DNA of 58,648 nt from contig JAJIRX010000222.1 in assembly GCA_023853785.1 (NCBI GenBank), positions 1-58,648 on the forward strand, written 5' to 3'. The position numbers and the translations under genes were made by a program. This document shows positions 9,561 to 21,667 of this stretch, in pieces (the first letter of the stretch is position 1; each line of letters starts with the position of its first letter). This DNA comes from Psilocybe azurescens. Its lineage: Eukaryota > Basidiomycota > Agaricomycetes > Agaricales > Agrocybaceae. The notes under the pieces are model-generated. The model saw only the letters and a program-made list of their open reading frames with translations. It was not told where the DNA came from and did no database searches.

Positions 9561-12500
9561 TTTAACAATTTGGGGGCCTGATATCGACATAATGGACATA
9601 TTGCGGACGCCGGAGGAAACATAATTATGAAACCCCAATTTTGATTGAGCCGCCGCGAACCGCGATGGTTATCCTTAATACACTGTGAGACTCAGTGAGG
9701 TATATAGAGGAATAATGGATTTCAGAATAAGTCATATCAGAACAAATACTGATGTATGTTATGCAGTCCCGGCGCCTAAAGCGAGTCTCTGGGAGGTAAG
9801 GCCATCAAACGCACTACTGGGACGCACAAATTGAAAGAGACATTATACTTTTCATGTTGTTGTTAGCTTGTCGACATTTTCAATACCTGAACTATTGTGC
9901 CGGTGTCCGGCGAAGACATGATATGAGTTCTCAATTTGCAGATCGGGAACCGACTTCAAAATATCTGAACACTGCTCGCCTGTACATCTTTCGTGAGCCC
10001 GCAAAACAATAAGTCGTTCATATTAGCGATAGAGAAGATGTTTTCAAAGAGGACGATCTGTAAAGCTGATTAGGAGGAGGAGTCGGGAGCCGGCCATTCG
10101 TCCTGTCTTAGTCGCGTGCATGTATCGCTTCCAATAAACGGGCGTCCGTCGATCCCAAACTGCCACAGGTACAAACATCCAAATTACATGCATCATAAAT
10201 CACACCACATTTAACGTCATTGGCGTCCACAACTTCAACGCTTAACTTCCCTTCACTCTATTATACTTTATGTGGTCTCCCGCGTTGGTCCCCGTTGGTC
10301 TTCGCCGGGTCGTCTGGACAGTGAATGCGCAAGTGTGTGCACTGCTGCCCCTCTTCATCAGCATTTATAGAACTCTTCATTGGCATGTCATTGTGATCGT
10401 CATCGTGGCCATAGCTGTAGTTTGTAGATGAGCTAGTATAATGCCATGTACGATATCAAGAACAAGAATGAGGATGGGAATGAGAATGGGAATGAGGTTG
10501 CAAATGGGATTGTGATTGTGATTCATCAAGTTGCACATTATGTAGAAGGCATAGAATATACATGGAGAGCTGCGGCGGCGGTCCCGTGCGTTGTTATGCG
10601 CTCCACTTTATTTGGGAATAATTTTGGAACTATTTCATATTGAGATTCACCCATGTATACTAAAATATGAGCAACAGACGCGGGCAGACATAGTAGACAA
10701 TGACAATGACGGTGCCCGACATATTCCCGAACTGGATGGCGTCTCGTTTCCGAAAGTTACGGCAGCCTATGGTGTAATCTAAATTTCTGTGGCAACCGCT
10801 TTCTGTTCCATCCTAATTCCCAGATTCTGGATTTCACCTGCGGCACTGGTGGCAAATAATTGAAAACCCTACGGAGCCCACCACACAAATTTCTGGGTCA
10901 TCCATCACCATACCCACACCGGCTGCCGATATTCAATTTATGACTGTCTTCCCGGCATCCGGCTGAACATAAAAACCGGTTGCTAATTTACAGTTCCAGT
11001 GGCGGCGACTAATGATCAATTCAAGCAGCTCCCCGGTTGCCAATCTTAATTTTGGAGACCAGAACGGCTCCATTATATATATACAGGTTATGGAGCCGCG
11101 CTAGGGCGAGGCAGTAAATAGAAGGCGGGACGGCAGCCGCTCAATATTTACATACCGCGGCACCCGTGGTGCTTCAGATGAAGCCCAGCAAGCAAGTCAA
11201 TGCGGCCCGATTCCATCCAATCTCATTCAAATTTCAATTGATTTGCCAAGTGAGCTGCATAACAAATATGTATTGGATATGTAGAGCATTTTAAGATATG
11301 CGGAAGCCGTACTGCACTTCAACACCTCGTGGCGGAGGCCGTACTAGAAACTGCATAAATTGAGGAACCATTTTACCATCTGTTTTACTGCAATCTCTCA
11401 AACGAGCATTCATGCTAGACAAATGACGAGTACGAATTCTGTTTTATATTTTATTTACCTCAATCGGACCTCCGCCCCTTCCCCCTGCCAATTCTCCCCA
11501 CAATTCATCCTAAATTGGTATACCAGGGATGGTAAAAAGTGTCCAGAATGGGATGAAAGTACCCAACAGAAAGTGCATTAGAATGACGGGAGCCGACGCC
11601 AGATTTGCTGAAAACCGGCTGCCGAAATCAAAAATCGCCCCGCGAGGGGCGAGGGTGTGCTAGGGTGCAGTGTACCAGGGTGGTGTCCACTTGACACCGT
11701 ACCTCACACGACATTGTTGGGCCCTCGGTTGACACCGTGACGAGCACTACATAATTGCCTTTTCGCCGAGTCTCTTTCAGGCCGTGTGACACATCACATC
11801 ATAATTAATTCAAATTCCGTGTGGTACGTGAATTAGATCACTGTCCCATGTGCTTCCATTGAGCAAATACATTGGGAATCTGTATCAGGAATAGCGGAAC
11901 AGAAATCAAGACATTGAGGAGCTTGGGCACGGCGAGACCAAGCTTTCTGCTACCTCAAGCAGCTGAGAGTCTATGTCGAGTGGAGCAGGAGAAGCGATGT
12001 CAAATGGCATACTGCTAATTGTATCAGAACCGATAAGTCAGGAAGCGTGTTTTATTGTGTATGAATAGTTACAGATGTGTATCCTCATCTATCAGCACTA
12101 CTGATGACTCATAATCTCTTGTTTCCCCATCCTCTCATTTTCAGGAGGTGCCATGACGACATCTGCAACCATTGTGTCCATCGTGGGGGTGTAAGGAGTC
12201 AGCAGCTGCATACCGAATGCTGAGCCTGACGCCCGGCACAGTGTAGGGTGTTTGAGGTAGTTCAGCAGTCCAGCAGTTCGTTTGAAATTCCGGAATTGAA
12301 GTGGGCATGACCCTGCGTTGATTGCAACATTTCTGAGTGAGGGTTCGTGAGGCCGAGGTGGAGGAAGATGGAAGGGAGAATGTGAAAGAATGCTCAGCGG
12401 TTTGAGCATTTTCTTGATTTTCTTGAGGCAGAATGGGTGCAGGATCCACACGAAAGGATCGGGTACCCTTCATGATGATGGCAGATAGAGGAAGAGAGAT

Positions 12501-12881
12501 GCGGAAATTGATGCACGATGGGCTTTGAAGATGTCTGCCATCGTCGTGGCTCAGAAATGTAAATTTCCTATTTTAGAACTACTGGAAAAGGGTAACCGGT
12601 GATGTCTGATGTTCATTTTCGATCATAAGAAGTGCATCAGGGATTTAAACTCCGATTTACAGGTCCTTGTATTGAGGGTTTGCACTCAGACAAGGATCTG
12701 TCACAGGTCTATGATGGAACTTCCGAGGAGGTTGAATCATGGTAGTGCCAGGATGATGCATTGCAACATCCATGGCAACTCTGCGGCAAAATTAGTACAA
12801 TAATTATGGTAAGATAAGTTAATTGATATATATATGAAAGTGTTCAGTGGATGAAAATTATCAACTCTTCAGCAGTGCACA
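9561..12881. other. No supported gene
   Basis: Only short chance ORFs. There is a degenerate GAATGG/GATTGTGATT simple-repeat tract at about 10,460-10,530. A GC-richer patch at 11,630-11,760 holds two copies of TTGACACCGT. Several GGCGGCC/GGAGGCC motifs are scattered through it. A minus-strand ORF at 12,098-12,473 has an acceptable tail (DVVMAPPENERMGKQ) but no partner exons that I can trust. Confidence 0.5.
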
Positions 12882-14208
12882 ATGTCTACGCCTGATATTC
12901 CAGTCCCAGTTAATGTTCAAGAGAATGAGATTAGCGGCAACCTCAACGGCTCAATGCTTTTAAATTTTCTCATGGGTGAATCTGCACTTTTTTGAATATC
13001 ATCAACAAAAACTTACATGTATCAGGCATTTACACCATGGTATATGGAAGAACCATTTACCTTTACTGTGGGTTTTTACCTTTAACTTGAAAAGAAACTT
13101 TGTCAATGATGTGTCCTACAGTATCCAAAAGGCCTGCAAATATGAATGGTCGCCGCATTGTTCTTTTGGCCATTTCTGTGCTATACTTTCTATGTTTCCT
13201 GAACTCCATTTTGGATTGGTACTACATTAATTGGACAATTGTAACCAATGGAAACACACGCAAATCGATATTTTGGGAACAGTGGGGAAGGCCCTAAATG
13301 GATCTGGGTACTCAATAACTTTGTAGAGAATTCCTTGTTGATTATTTCTGATGGACTATTGGTATGTCATTGTTGTTGATTATTACTTAATTTTCATCAA
13401 TGTCTTAACAGATATGGAGATGCTACCACGTCTGGGGACAATCATTCCGGGTAATTTCGGGCTCCATTGATACTTTTGGTCACGGAATTAGGTGAGCTCC
13501 ATGGATGAAAATTCAGCATGAACATTTTCAATAATGACATGTTATTGCAGGGCTCATTGTTGCAATGACGGTTTTAGATATAAAATTCAGTCAGATCACC
13601 AGTGATGCAAATGCTAATCTATTCAATAATACCTTAAGTGCTCTGACATTTGTGTCAGTGGGCACCACTGTGATCACAACATTTATCATTGGGTACAGAA
13701 TACATTCTCTTTCCCAAATACATTGTCCATCATCCAGAAGATTATTCAAACACATTGTGACAGTGATCATTGAGTCAGCTGCAGCTTACTCAATGGTACT
13801 CCTCCTCAAGTCCATCATTGTTGTTGTTCCTTCAACTGTTGTGTTGGGATCTCCCTTGAGGCAAGTGGACTATTATATGGAAGGAATTCTCATTTTTGTC
13901 TCAGTATGTACCTTCTAATGCTGATCTTCACATCCTGTGTCTCTAACCAAGAAATAGGGGATAGCACCAACAGTTCTGGTTGCCAGAATTGCTACAAATG
14001 ATAAAAACTCAGTGGCATCATCCACACTCACTCACATATCCAGTGACTTGCAATTCAGACCTCAGCAGGGAGTAGCAGTGGTCACAGTGGAAACACCACT
14101 GGAGATGTTAATACCTCAGTTCAGGCAGACAATTCAGAGCCAACTGCAGTGATTGAAATGCAGAGGGAGTCCAGTGTGGATGCTGTATCTGGGGATGATA
14201 AGGTCTAG
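12882..14208 (+). CDS. Multi-pass membrane protein, agaricomycete seven-helix type
   Basis: Six exons with good GT/AG introns of 50-59 bp: 12882-12975, 13026-13067, 13122-13361, 13412-13491, 13551-13903 and 13958-14208. The N-terminus is MSTPDIPVPVNVQENEISG. Hydrophobic segments follow (MLLNFLMGIYTMVYG, IVLLAISVLYFLCFLNSI, SLLIISDGLLIW, FVSVGTTVITTFIIGYR, AAAYSMVLLLKSIIVVVP, APTVLVARI), with the landmarks IWRCYHVWGQSFR and SDANANLFNN. This is the pattern of a large agaricomycete-specific family of predicted seven-helix proteins of unknown function. The tail ends EMQRESSVDAVSGDDKV. The frame must change by one base at about 13,272, 13,460 and 14,064. All splice sites survive, so it is either a young pseudogene or an intact gene with sequencing indels. 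Confidence 0.8.
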
Positions 14209-15075
14209 AGCATATTGCAACAGAGCAATAGTGGATGATAGCTGATCCATCCAACATCAAATTTTGCTTCTTTTCCAATTCCTTTTCAGGATTTTCATTA
14301 ACCATTCTACAATTGGTGCACATTGAAGAAACTGTTGATCTGTCAATTATTTAAGATCTTTGTACTTGTTTTTACATTTTTGATTGGCCAATTATTTGCT
14401 GTTTTTGTTTCCCTTACTGTAGGCAAGCTGTGGCTCCTAGTACATACAATCATGGTCATTTTTTAGAATTAATCCCATTATCCTTCTTCTTCAGCAGTGA
14501 CAGAGAAATGGTTAATGTATCAGGAGTCATATTAAACATCTATTTTCCTTACAGAAACAATTCTACGTTCACTTAATTCCAGAGTTGTGAACTATATAAG
14601 CAACTAAAAATTTAGTGGTCAAATATTCATACTGCCCCTCTATTTTTAACAGACAGAAATCAAAAGATAGAGGATTCTTATTGTAATATTATGTTAGATA
14701 GCCAGTTTCTAGTGTTAGAATTTATTAAAATTATGCATCTGATCAGCAGGTCTGAACAGTATACATTTCTTTGAGATCTGACTGTCAAGTGTCCAATTAT
14801 TGATCTTCATTTATTATATCACATTTAAAGGTGAGATTGAATAACTCCACTGTGTATCAACCTATCAATCCTGCAATCTGTGCCTGGACACAACAGGGAA
14901 ACAATACCCTCATATATGTTTGGGTCTATTCAGCTCATCTACTCTCATCCACTCTATCTGCCACACAATTTGTCAATAGAGTCCCTCTTTCACACACCCA
15001 TTCAAATTCTAACTCTTTGTCAGAAAATCTTCGGGTGAGGGGGGTGCAGTAACTGCAATCGGCTGTTATAAAATG
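14209..15075. other. AT-rich intergenic DNA
   Basis: The 3' flank of the membrane-protein gene. It is AT-rich with homopolymer runs and many stop codons in every frame. I see no gene or repeat here. Confidence 0.5.
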
Positions 15076-15281
15076 GTGAGTGGGGTATGCACTGGCTAAA
15101 TGGCTTTGGAGGGGTATCCAAAGCTAGCCATTTTGTCTTTATAGACTCATCAGTAGCTATCGTATGTAAGGAATATTACTATGTACTCCTGAAATAAGTG
15201 CATGTTTACTAAGCTAAGCGCCTATTCTTAGCGAATCGACTATCAATTTCTAATCTTTTTAATGTTACCTTTGTAATCTTA
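15076..15281 (+). repeat. Dispersed repeat, copy 1
   Basis: About 206 bp beginning GTGAGTGGGG and ending CCTTTGTAATCTT. It matches 56,378-56,585 in the same orientation, with long identical stretches such as CATCAGTAGCTATCGTATGT and GGAATATTACTA plus scattered substitutions. The block has no coding potential and is probably the end of a transposable element, for example part of an LTR (a TGTTATAAAATG sequence lies just before it). No second flanking copy or target duplication was found. Confidence 0.75.
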
Positions 15282-17148
15282 CTTGTACCAATACAGTGAG
15301 ATGTTTAGTGCGGGTGTCTTTGTAATAGCCCAATACACAACACCCAATCAAATATTTATATTGATCAGTTTGATCTGGGAGGGTAAGCTTGTAAGGCTTA
15401 TTACAATAACTAGTTTAGCAGAGTACAGACTTAGACGATCGCTCTTGGATGATCACTAGTAGCTAGAGAACTCTTGTACAGGCGAGTACACACAAGGTAC
15501 TGGAATAGTAAGGGTGATCTCTCTATGTGAGGGCGATCACCAATATCAAGGAGATCGCTTTTGGGGTGAGTGTACACAGAACACTTAACAGTTCTCTTTA
15601 TAAAACCCAAACTCAAAACTATCAAACACTATAAGCGATCACCCATATTAACATGTAGTAGATCCTTAGTTCCTATAAGCAACTGGGCACACTAGTCCAC
15701 AGTCCTTAGTTTACTATAGGCAACATGCTGAAACAGTCGGATTTCTCTGACAGTCGTCCCTAGTTACTATGAGCAATCACTAGCCTTATAGGGTTCCAAC
15801 CCGTACTTAACAATCCCCAGGGCAGTCCATGGATGACTTATAAAAGCCTGCTTATCAAGTCTAATAGACCTGACGTTGAATATCACAATGGCAATCACTC
15901 ACAAAACCAGGTAGCACCTAATTGCTTAAGGTGAACTGCAGTGTTCGATCTCTTATCACACAAATCACTAGTACTCAAGTGTTAACACTAGAGTTCTTAT
16001 TCAGAGTAAATTCTGATATCAAATCAGGGGTGTAGATTACTTGGTTCCTATTCTAAGATACAGGGCTGTTTTTATAGACTAAATAGATACTTTGGCTTGT
16101 GATAATTGAAAGAGACTAAGAGAAAAGGAAGAAACTGGACCACATGCTGCCTAGCCTTTGCTGCACCAATTATAATAGTGGAAAGTACTATTTGCCTGGG
16201 CTACGGTGCTTATTTGAAGATAACATTGTTGTCTATGTGGTAGTGCTCTTCTTGGGTAGCAATCACCCGACTTATTTTATCAGATGGCTTGCAGCTAAGG
16301 CATGTCAGGACTAGATTGCTTAGGGGTATATTTCCTAGGGAACCCTATCAAGGTTCCCAAGCACAGTTGCTATTGGTTTAGGACCTCCTGGAACAGCAGG
16401 CACCCTTATCATGAGACAAGTTACCTCTAGTATCGTGGTGGCAATCACTGGCTGGGCGATTGCTCACTCACGTTGGCTGCATTGCAAATTACAAGTTTTT
16501 ATAGTCGGATATAGTAGACCGCCATATGCTGAGTTGTACACAAGATTTCAATTGCCAATACATTCAGTCCATGGGGTGATCACCCGTGTGGTGCAGTGAT
16601 GCCTGATCCCCGAGCAGTTGATCACCTAATTTAGCCAACAGCCTTGTGAGGCCTGGACACAGTGATTGCTTTTTCTAATTAATAAGGTTTCCATCACTTG
16701 GCGATCGCTTGGTAAGACACTGATGTGTGTTACCCCTTGTAAGAGCCAAGGTTATTTCTTAAGAGTTTCTTCTTTGCATGAGACTAATAGCATGATCAAT
16801 GGAATGGGTGATTGCCTCGCGCGCTCAGTTAGGGTTGCTTTGATAGCTGTGTAGGAAACTAAAGGTAGTCTTTGATTCATAGCACTGATTAATAGGCCAC
16901 ACTACACCTTACTTAGTTTATAAGGTCTATTACTCTTGTTGGCCCACTAGGAAGTAAAGCCTCAAAGCCTAATAGTCTGGCGTTTTCTCCCACCCTTCAC
17001 TAGTATAATGTACTAGTTTATTACAGATAACAATCGCAAAAATAAGGGCCTCTGTATCTCACTATGAATTGTAAGCTCAGAATGGTTTACACCCTTTCAA
17101 TGGGAACATCAGAGGTCTTTCTTTCTAGAATCCTGACAAGGTCACCTT
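15282..17148. other. Non-coding DNA rich in GATC-centred palindromes
   Basis: No ORF of coding character. GCGATCGC, GCGATCAC, GTGATCAC and near-variants (AGATCGCT, GCAATCAC) recur roughly every 50-150 bp from about 15,430 to 16,810, for example near 15,436, 15,533, 15,633, 16,576 and 16,701. A CACTAG/CTAGTG sub-motif also recurs. The block directly follows dispersed repeat copy 1, so it may be the body or a long LTR of the same element. It has no counterpart beside the second copy. Confidence 0.45.
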
Positions 17149-17364
17149 GTCAGAGGCTGGCCTCATAACCCCAAGTGATTTTTAAGTTCCATAGAACATA
17201 AAATTTACCCAGCTGACCTCAAAGTGTAAATATTGATCATGAAAAGAAGGAATGTGTTTGAAGCCATTGATTTTTAATAGCAAAGATCTGAATTCATTTG
17301 AGGCCGGTCTCTGAGGCTGATTTTTAATAGAAAAATATGAATTTGTTTGAGGCCAGCCTCTGAC
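17149..17364. mobile_element. MITE-like element with 17-bp terminal inverted repeats
   Basis: GTCAGAGGCTGGCCTCA at 17149-17165 is the exact reverse complement of 17348-17364, giving a 216-bp non-coding element. The right half holds an internal partial duplication: TGATTTTTAATAG followed by a GAATT...TTTGAGGCC block occurs twice (about 17,268-17,315 and 17,317-17,364). Size, lack of coding capacity and perfect terminal repeats fit a non-autonomous DNA transposon. I could not find a convincing target-site duplication, so the family is unassigned. Confidence 0.65.
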
Positions 17365-18190
17365 TGTACTTCTCACTCCCCACATATTCCCTAGAGGGGG
17401 CTTACTTTACTGAAAGATAAGTTTCATAAAACATAAATTTGAACACTCAGAGAGTCTTCCACTTAATGGACATTATTTTCTTTCTTTTGTTTATGTCTCA
17501 CACAGTATCTAGAATATATTACATATGGACTTTCAAGACTTTAGTTATTGATTCAATTATTGAAGTTTTGTCAACTATTCTCTGTACTCTACAACAACTT
17601 GAACCTAGGAGTCATAATAGACAAATAAAAGCAATATATCAACTCTAGTCCAAGTAGGATACAAGGAAGCACTTGGCTACATATCCTCCAACTCAGGCAA
17701 CGTAACCGGAAATACAATTATATTTTGCAGCACATAAAATTGGAGACTAGCACATTTACCCAATCACTCGTCCAAGGTCAAAGGTTGATGAGGTTATATT
17801 TCTGGCCAAAGTGAAACTTTCATACATGATAAAAATGACATCTGTTTTAGACTTATATATTCTAGACAACTTGATATTTGCCAAACAGGTCTGATATACC
17901 TCTTCTTCGTGATTACCACCATGAGGTTGTGCTCTGATACAAGAAAGTTGCGCTCACATAGCAGACATTCCAATGCACCAACCAAGGGAACATCAACATC
18001 AGTATTTCAGTATTTACATAGGATTGTAGTGGTATAATGTTTAGCTGAATTGATGATTCCTGCATATCAGTGCAAGTCAAAAGCCCAAAGAGGTGAAAGT
18101 CAAAGACTCAAAGACTAAGCAGTGAGATTTTGAGGTTCTCTACTCTTAGAACCTTGCAATAATCATAATCCTTGTAGTGTTATCCTGAAC
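17365..18190. other. No supported gene
   Basis: AT-rich DNA between the MITE-like element and the RBR remnant. Short ORFs lack coding character. An upstream exon of the RBR gene could lie near its right end, but I cannot place one. Confidence 0.45.
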
Positions 18191-18690
18191 TGTGCAATCT
18201 GTGACTGCAAAATCAGATCTACACACTTACTCAAAATGCCTTGCAATCACCTCTTGTGCTCTAGGTGCATCAAAACGCTTGTCGAAAACTTTATTGGTGG
18301 TCCAGATGGGTCTGCCTTCCCTCTCCGCTGTTTCAAACCTATTCCCATCGAAGAGGTCCTCCCATTTATATCCAACTCCATGAAAAAGAATGGCAAGCTC
18401 AGACATAGTGAATTGAGCATACCATCAAAGGATTGGCTATATTGTAGCAATCCAACTTTTCAATGTTTCTCGCTTTTCGAGGACGTATTCATGGTGTGGA
18501 AGACTCAACTTTTATTGTCTGCTCCAAATGCTCTGTTTTGACATGTCTGAAGTGCAAAGACCTATTCCATGGGGTCAAAGCATGTGGGAAGGGCGATAAT
18601 GATTCTAATAGATTTTGAAAATTGCTCGTTGAGAGGGGTGGCAAACTTGCCCAGGATGCTTGGTGTGATGCAAGGAGACATTTTGGTATC
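18191..18690 (+). pseudogene. RBR (RING-IBR-RING) E3 ubiquitin ligase remnant
   Basis: The frame opens with a RING1 cysteine pattern: CAIC (18191-18202), KMPCNHLLCSRCIKTLVENF, then FPLRCFKPIPIEEV, where the usual second Cys of the last pair is Phe. A linker (LSIPSKDWLYCSNPT) leads after a one-base shift in a T-run (about 18,457) to an IBR-like piece, FIVCSKCSVLTCLKCKDLFH. The end of a further cysteine segment, GWQTCPGCLV, follows an in-frame TGA at 18630-18632. RBR ligases pass ubiquitin through a cysteine in RING2; that catalytic part is missing. The stop, shift, lost cysteine and truncation mark it as non-functional. No other part of the gene was found nearby. Confidence 0.75.
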
Positions 18691-18718
18691 TTTGTGGGAA
18701 ATGGCACCTGTTGAGAAC

Positions 18719-18816
18719 TTAACAACGGTTAGACACTCAGCAGAAGAAATAAAGCAGCTATGTATTTGTCTACCTTAACAACAAAGTTAGACACTCAGCA
18801 GAAGAAATAAAGCAGC
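18719..18816 (+). repeat. Short tandem duplication, two copies about 57 bp apart
   Basis: TTAACAAC followed by GTTAGACACTCAGCAGAAGA and the rest of a ~40-bp unit occurs at 18719-18758 and again at 18775-18816, almost identical apart from a 2-3 bp difference. It lies directly after the RBR remnant and may have arisen during its decay. Confidence 0.75.
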
Positions 18817-20814
18817 TGAGGTATGGAAAGCAAAAGAGCGACTATAAGTGAGAACAAGCATGATGCATAGGATGAGCTACATAAGAAGGAGAAGCGATAC
18901 ATTGAACTAATGAAGGATTGGCGAGTACGAATGGGAGGAAGGTGGTGATGAGAAGCGAGAGCAATGATTAAGGCATAAACAAAGGAGGCAAGACAGTGAC
19001 GAAATTGAGAATGATGACTATTACTAAGCTGATGTACGAGCCGACCATCAATAGCACCGCTGGGGTAACACATAAGAATGATAACTATTGCCAGTGTTAG
19101 GATTTCTACTGCACTTTGTATTTGATAAGCCCTATTCACTTTGATTTTGTAGAGATAGCAAGGATATGGGGTTTGGAAATTAAATTACAGTGTAACTACA
19201 AGTAAGAATGGGTTTGTATATCGATAATTGGACTGATAAATGTTGTAATGACACACATAGTACTTTTTGTCTGCGTTATTCTCCTCACAAATGGCGTATT
19301 CATCATTGTAGTCAGGAAGAACGGCTGCAATCTCACAAGTCTATAGTGCAACAGGCTTTAAACACTGCCAATTTGGGCAGTGGCAAAATTGGCAGAGGAA
19401 ATTTTTTATTTTATATATGTATGTGTCATGGAGTCTAGATTTTGGCCTCAAACTGACCTCAAATATATCATACTTCAGTTGATATGCCACCTGCACTAAG
19501 CTGAATACGTTGACCAGCAGTAAAAACCAATGTGAAAATGAGTAAAATGGTTGGAATACTTTGAGTCCAATCTACTACTATAGCCTATGGGCCATCCTAA
19601 GAAATTATGGCAAGCTGCCACTGCTGCACATGCATGCAACTTTAAATCTGCAAAGAAACTGACATATTCCTCACCTCTGGAAAATTCAGTTGCATTCTGT
19701 TCTGCCAAAAGCAATTCTGACACTGAAATTCTGTGGTACATACACATCAATGCATGGGTCAACAGAAGAAACAGATGACCACAAACTCAGGATGGATGTC
19801 TATAAAAATTTCCTAACTGCAAAAGATGCCCAATTGCGAGTGCAGGCATTCAGCTTGAAGAAATACACCTCACATTGACATGTGCCAGAGCATGTGTTGC
19901 AGCTCTGTTTGATTAGATAATGTATACCAATTATACTAACAGAAACAGCTTCCATACTGGGATGTATGATGTAAGCTGGCAAAATTTGTGAACCTCAGAT
20001 TTTATAACTCAGTCAATTTTTGTCCAAATAAAAATCCTTTAGAGGATCGATTCAGATTGAGAAAATAAGCATTTTATCTAAAGGAATAAGAAAATGGGTG
20101 AAAACTGAACCCTGTATTTTTGTTGCACAAAAGTAGTGGTGTTTAGGTCTGTTGCACCATAGATCCTCCTTCTTCGGCTGACTCGGAGCGATTCCGATGG
20201 CTGTGTTCCCATCAACGTCAAACTCGATCACTTTCAAATTGTACCTCTTCCTTCTTTTCCACCAGCACTGTCTCTTCCACTTCTATGCTGTCTCCTCTCC
20301 GTCACTGCGCCCACCGCAAAGAGCCGACCCTCTCAGGCATTGATGCCTACCACCCCCGTCAAACACTAAGCCCCAAACGGCCCGCTATACCTTTGTGTAT
20401 CCCTCCCTCTCCTGAGGGATATGAGCGAGCGACTTTCTATCAACGAGGGATTGGGGGTGTTAGAAATTTGGAGGGAAATTAGTAGCCGAATAGGGAGCGA
20501 GGTAGGCTTTAAACGCAGTTGTGTTTGTATTTTCTTTTTTCTTTGATTGCCTGCCTCATCCGCCATATCTGGCAGACTCTCACAACAGCATAACATCATA
20601 ATGTGGTCACGGAAACTCACCAACACATGCCTCGTCCCTTTGGTTTGAGTCCTCGACCCATATCCGCCGACTATCAATCACCGCCAACTCGTAACACTGA
20701 TCGAGACCTGGACCTCTGGCAGTCATAGGTCAGCCAGCACATTGGCCCAACACCGGCTAATGCCACTACTATGGTTTAGACCACCGCCTGCATAGTCGAC
20801 GGCCTTTATTTGCC
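18817..20814. other. No supported gene
   Basis: Short ORFs only. From 18,820 to 19,020 a plus-strand frame looks weakly coding (RYIELMKDWRVRMGGR) but is cut by many stops. A small perfect hairpin lies at 19365-19395 (CTGCCAATTT / AAATTGGCAG). The segment from 20,280 is more C-rich, but no protein was recognised. Confidence 0.4.
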
Positions 20815-21418
20815 ATGTTAACAGAGAGCGATGGACGTCCAACCCTCTCCCGCTGTTCCAGTACCAACCACCTCACCGCTCGATTGGAACCCCACGTGGC
20901 CATCATTGTTCACTGCGGTGACAATGGCCTCTCTTTCTTATGTCGTTACCCAACCCTGCACCCGCATCGACACCTACTGCTATTGAGCTCAAAAGATTAC
21001 TGCTCATGGCCAGCCTGCGATTCAACCTCCGTTCCTTCCCAGAGACCTTACCTCGCAGCTTGTAAGCTAACGTCAATTGACGTTTGCACTGCAGTTGTGA
21101 GGTATAATAGTCAAAATGGTCTTTTGAAGCTCTATAGACTACCTTTACCGCAAGTAAGGTCTCGAAGAAGAGAATTTAAGCGATGGATTAGATCGTCATC
21201 CAAAAAGTAAGTAAATATCTTATATTACTATTTTTTCGAAAATTCTGGCTTATATGTTGGAACTACAGTCGATTCGCGCCGACAATAGAGCATGAAGTCC
21301 ACTTGCAATTCAACCGCTACTTATCATGGGCGACTGTGTTTTTCACAGATCTCTCTAGCCAAAAACACCACGACAAGCTCGCCAACCAGATAGAGGAAGG
21401 TTATAAGCGCACATTTTA
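20815..21418 (+). CDS. Unrecognised exon-like segments upstream of the G-alpha remnant
   Basis: A 131-codon open frame (20815-21210) ends at a GTAAGTAAAT donor after REFKRWIRSSSKK. After an apparent intron, a second open segment at about 21,273-21,418 reads FAPTIEHEVHLQFNRYLSWA and ends NQIEEGYKRTF. The second has clear coding character. They lie on the same strand as the G-alpha remnant and might be earlier exons of it, but I see no match to a G-protein N-terminus. Low confidence in both boundaries and identity. Confidence 0.3.
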
Positions 21419-21510
21419 ACCAGGAAGGAAAGAGCTGCAGCTAGGTGAGCTGGGTATTTCATTTTTCGGCATTCGTGGTTGCTCATGGTTGCGCATTTCA
21501 TTTGAATTAG

Positions 21511-21667
21511 GAAAGAGCACCACCGTCAAATAAATGCAGTTTATTCACCAGGATGAGTTCTCGGATCTCGAGCTGGCAGAGTATCGACCCCTCATGTATC
21601 AGAACTTTTTCGATTCAACAAGGCAGGTGGGGAGATATATGAAGAGAATCGGATGGGATTAGATAAG
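21511..21667 (+). pseudogene. G-protein alpha-subunit exon remnant
   Basis: After a TTGAATTAG acceptor the exon reads GKSTTVK, a stop, then MQFIHQDEFSDLELAEYRPL and further residues ending GRYMKRIGWD. This is the end of the nucleotide-binding P-loop and the following helix of heterotrimeric G-alpha subunits (family pattern GAGESGKST, then KQMKIIHQ and ELAEYRP). The stop TAA at 21531-21533 stands where the family has Gln (CAA or CAG). The first half of the P-loop is absent, as the preceding exon would supply only LQLG. A second stop lies at 21660-21662, just before the GTATCT donor. No switch regions or later exons were found, so this is a dead fragment. Confidence 0.7.

Noticed and set aside
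4816..12000. KDZ transposase expected next to a TET/JBP gene
   Set aside because: No stretch resembles the KDZ transposase; the neighbouring exon-like pieces do not match it.
12098..12473. Two overlapping minus-strand ORFs
   Set aside because: Moderate coding character only, no partner exons, no recognised protein.
18795..19139. Minus-strand hydrophobic ORF of 114 codons
   Set aside because: Its composition is explained by purine-rich DNA on the other strand, and no exon signals support it.
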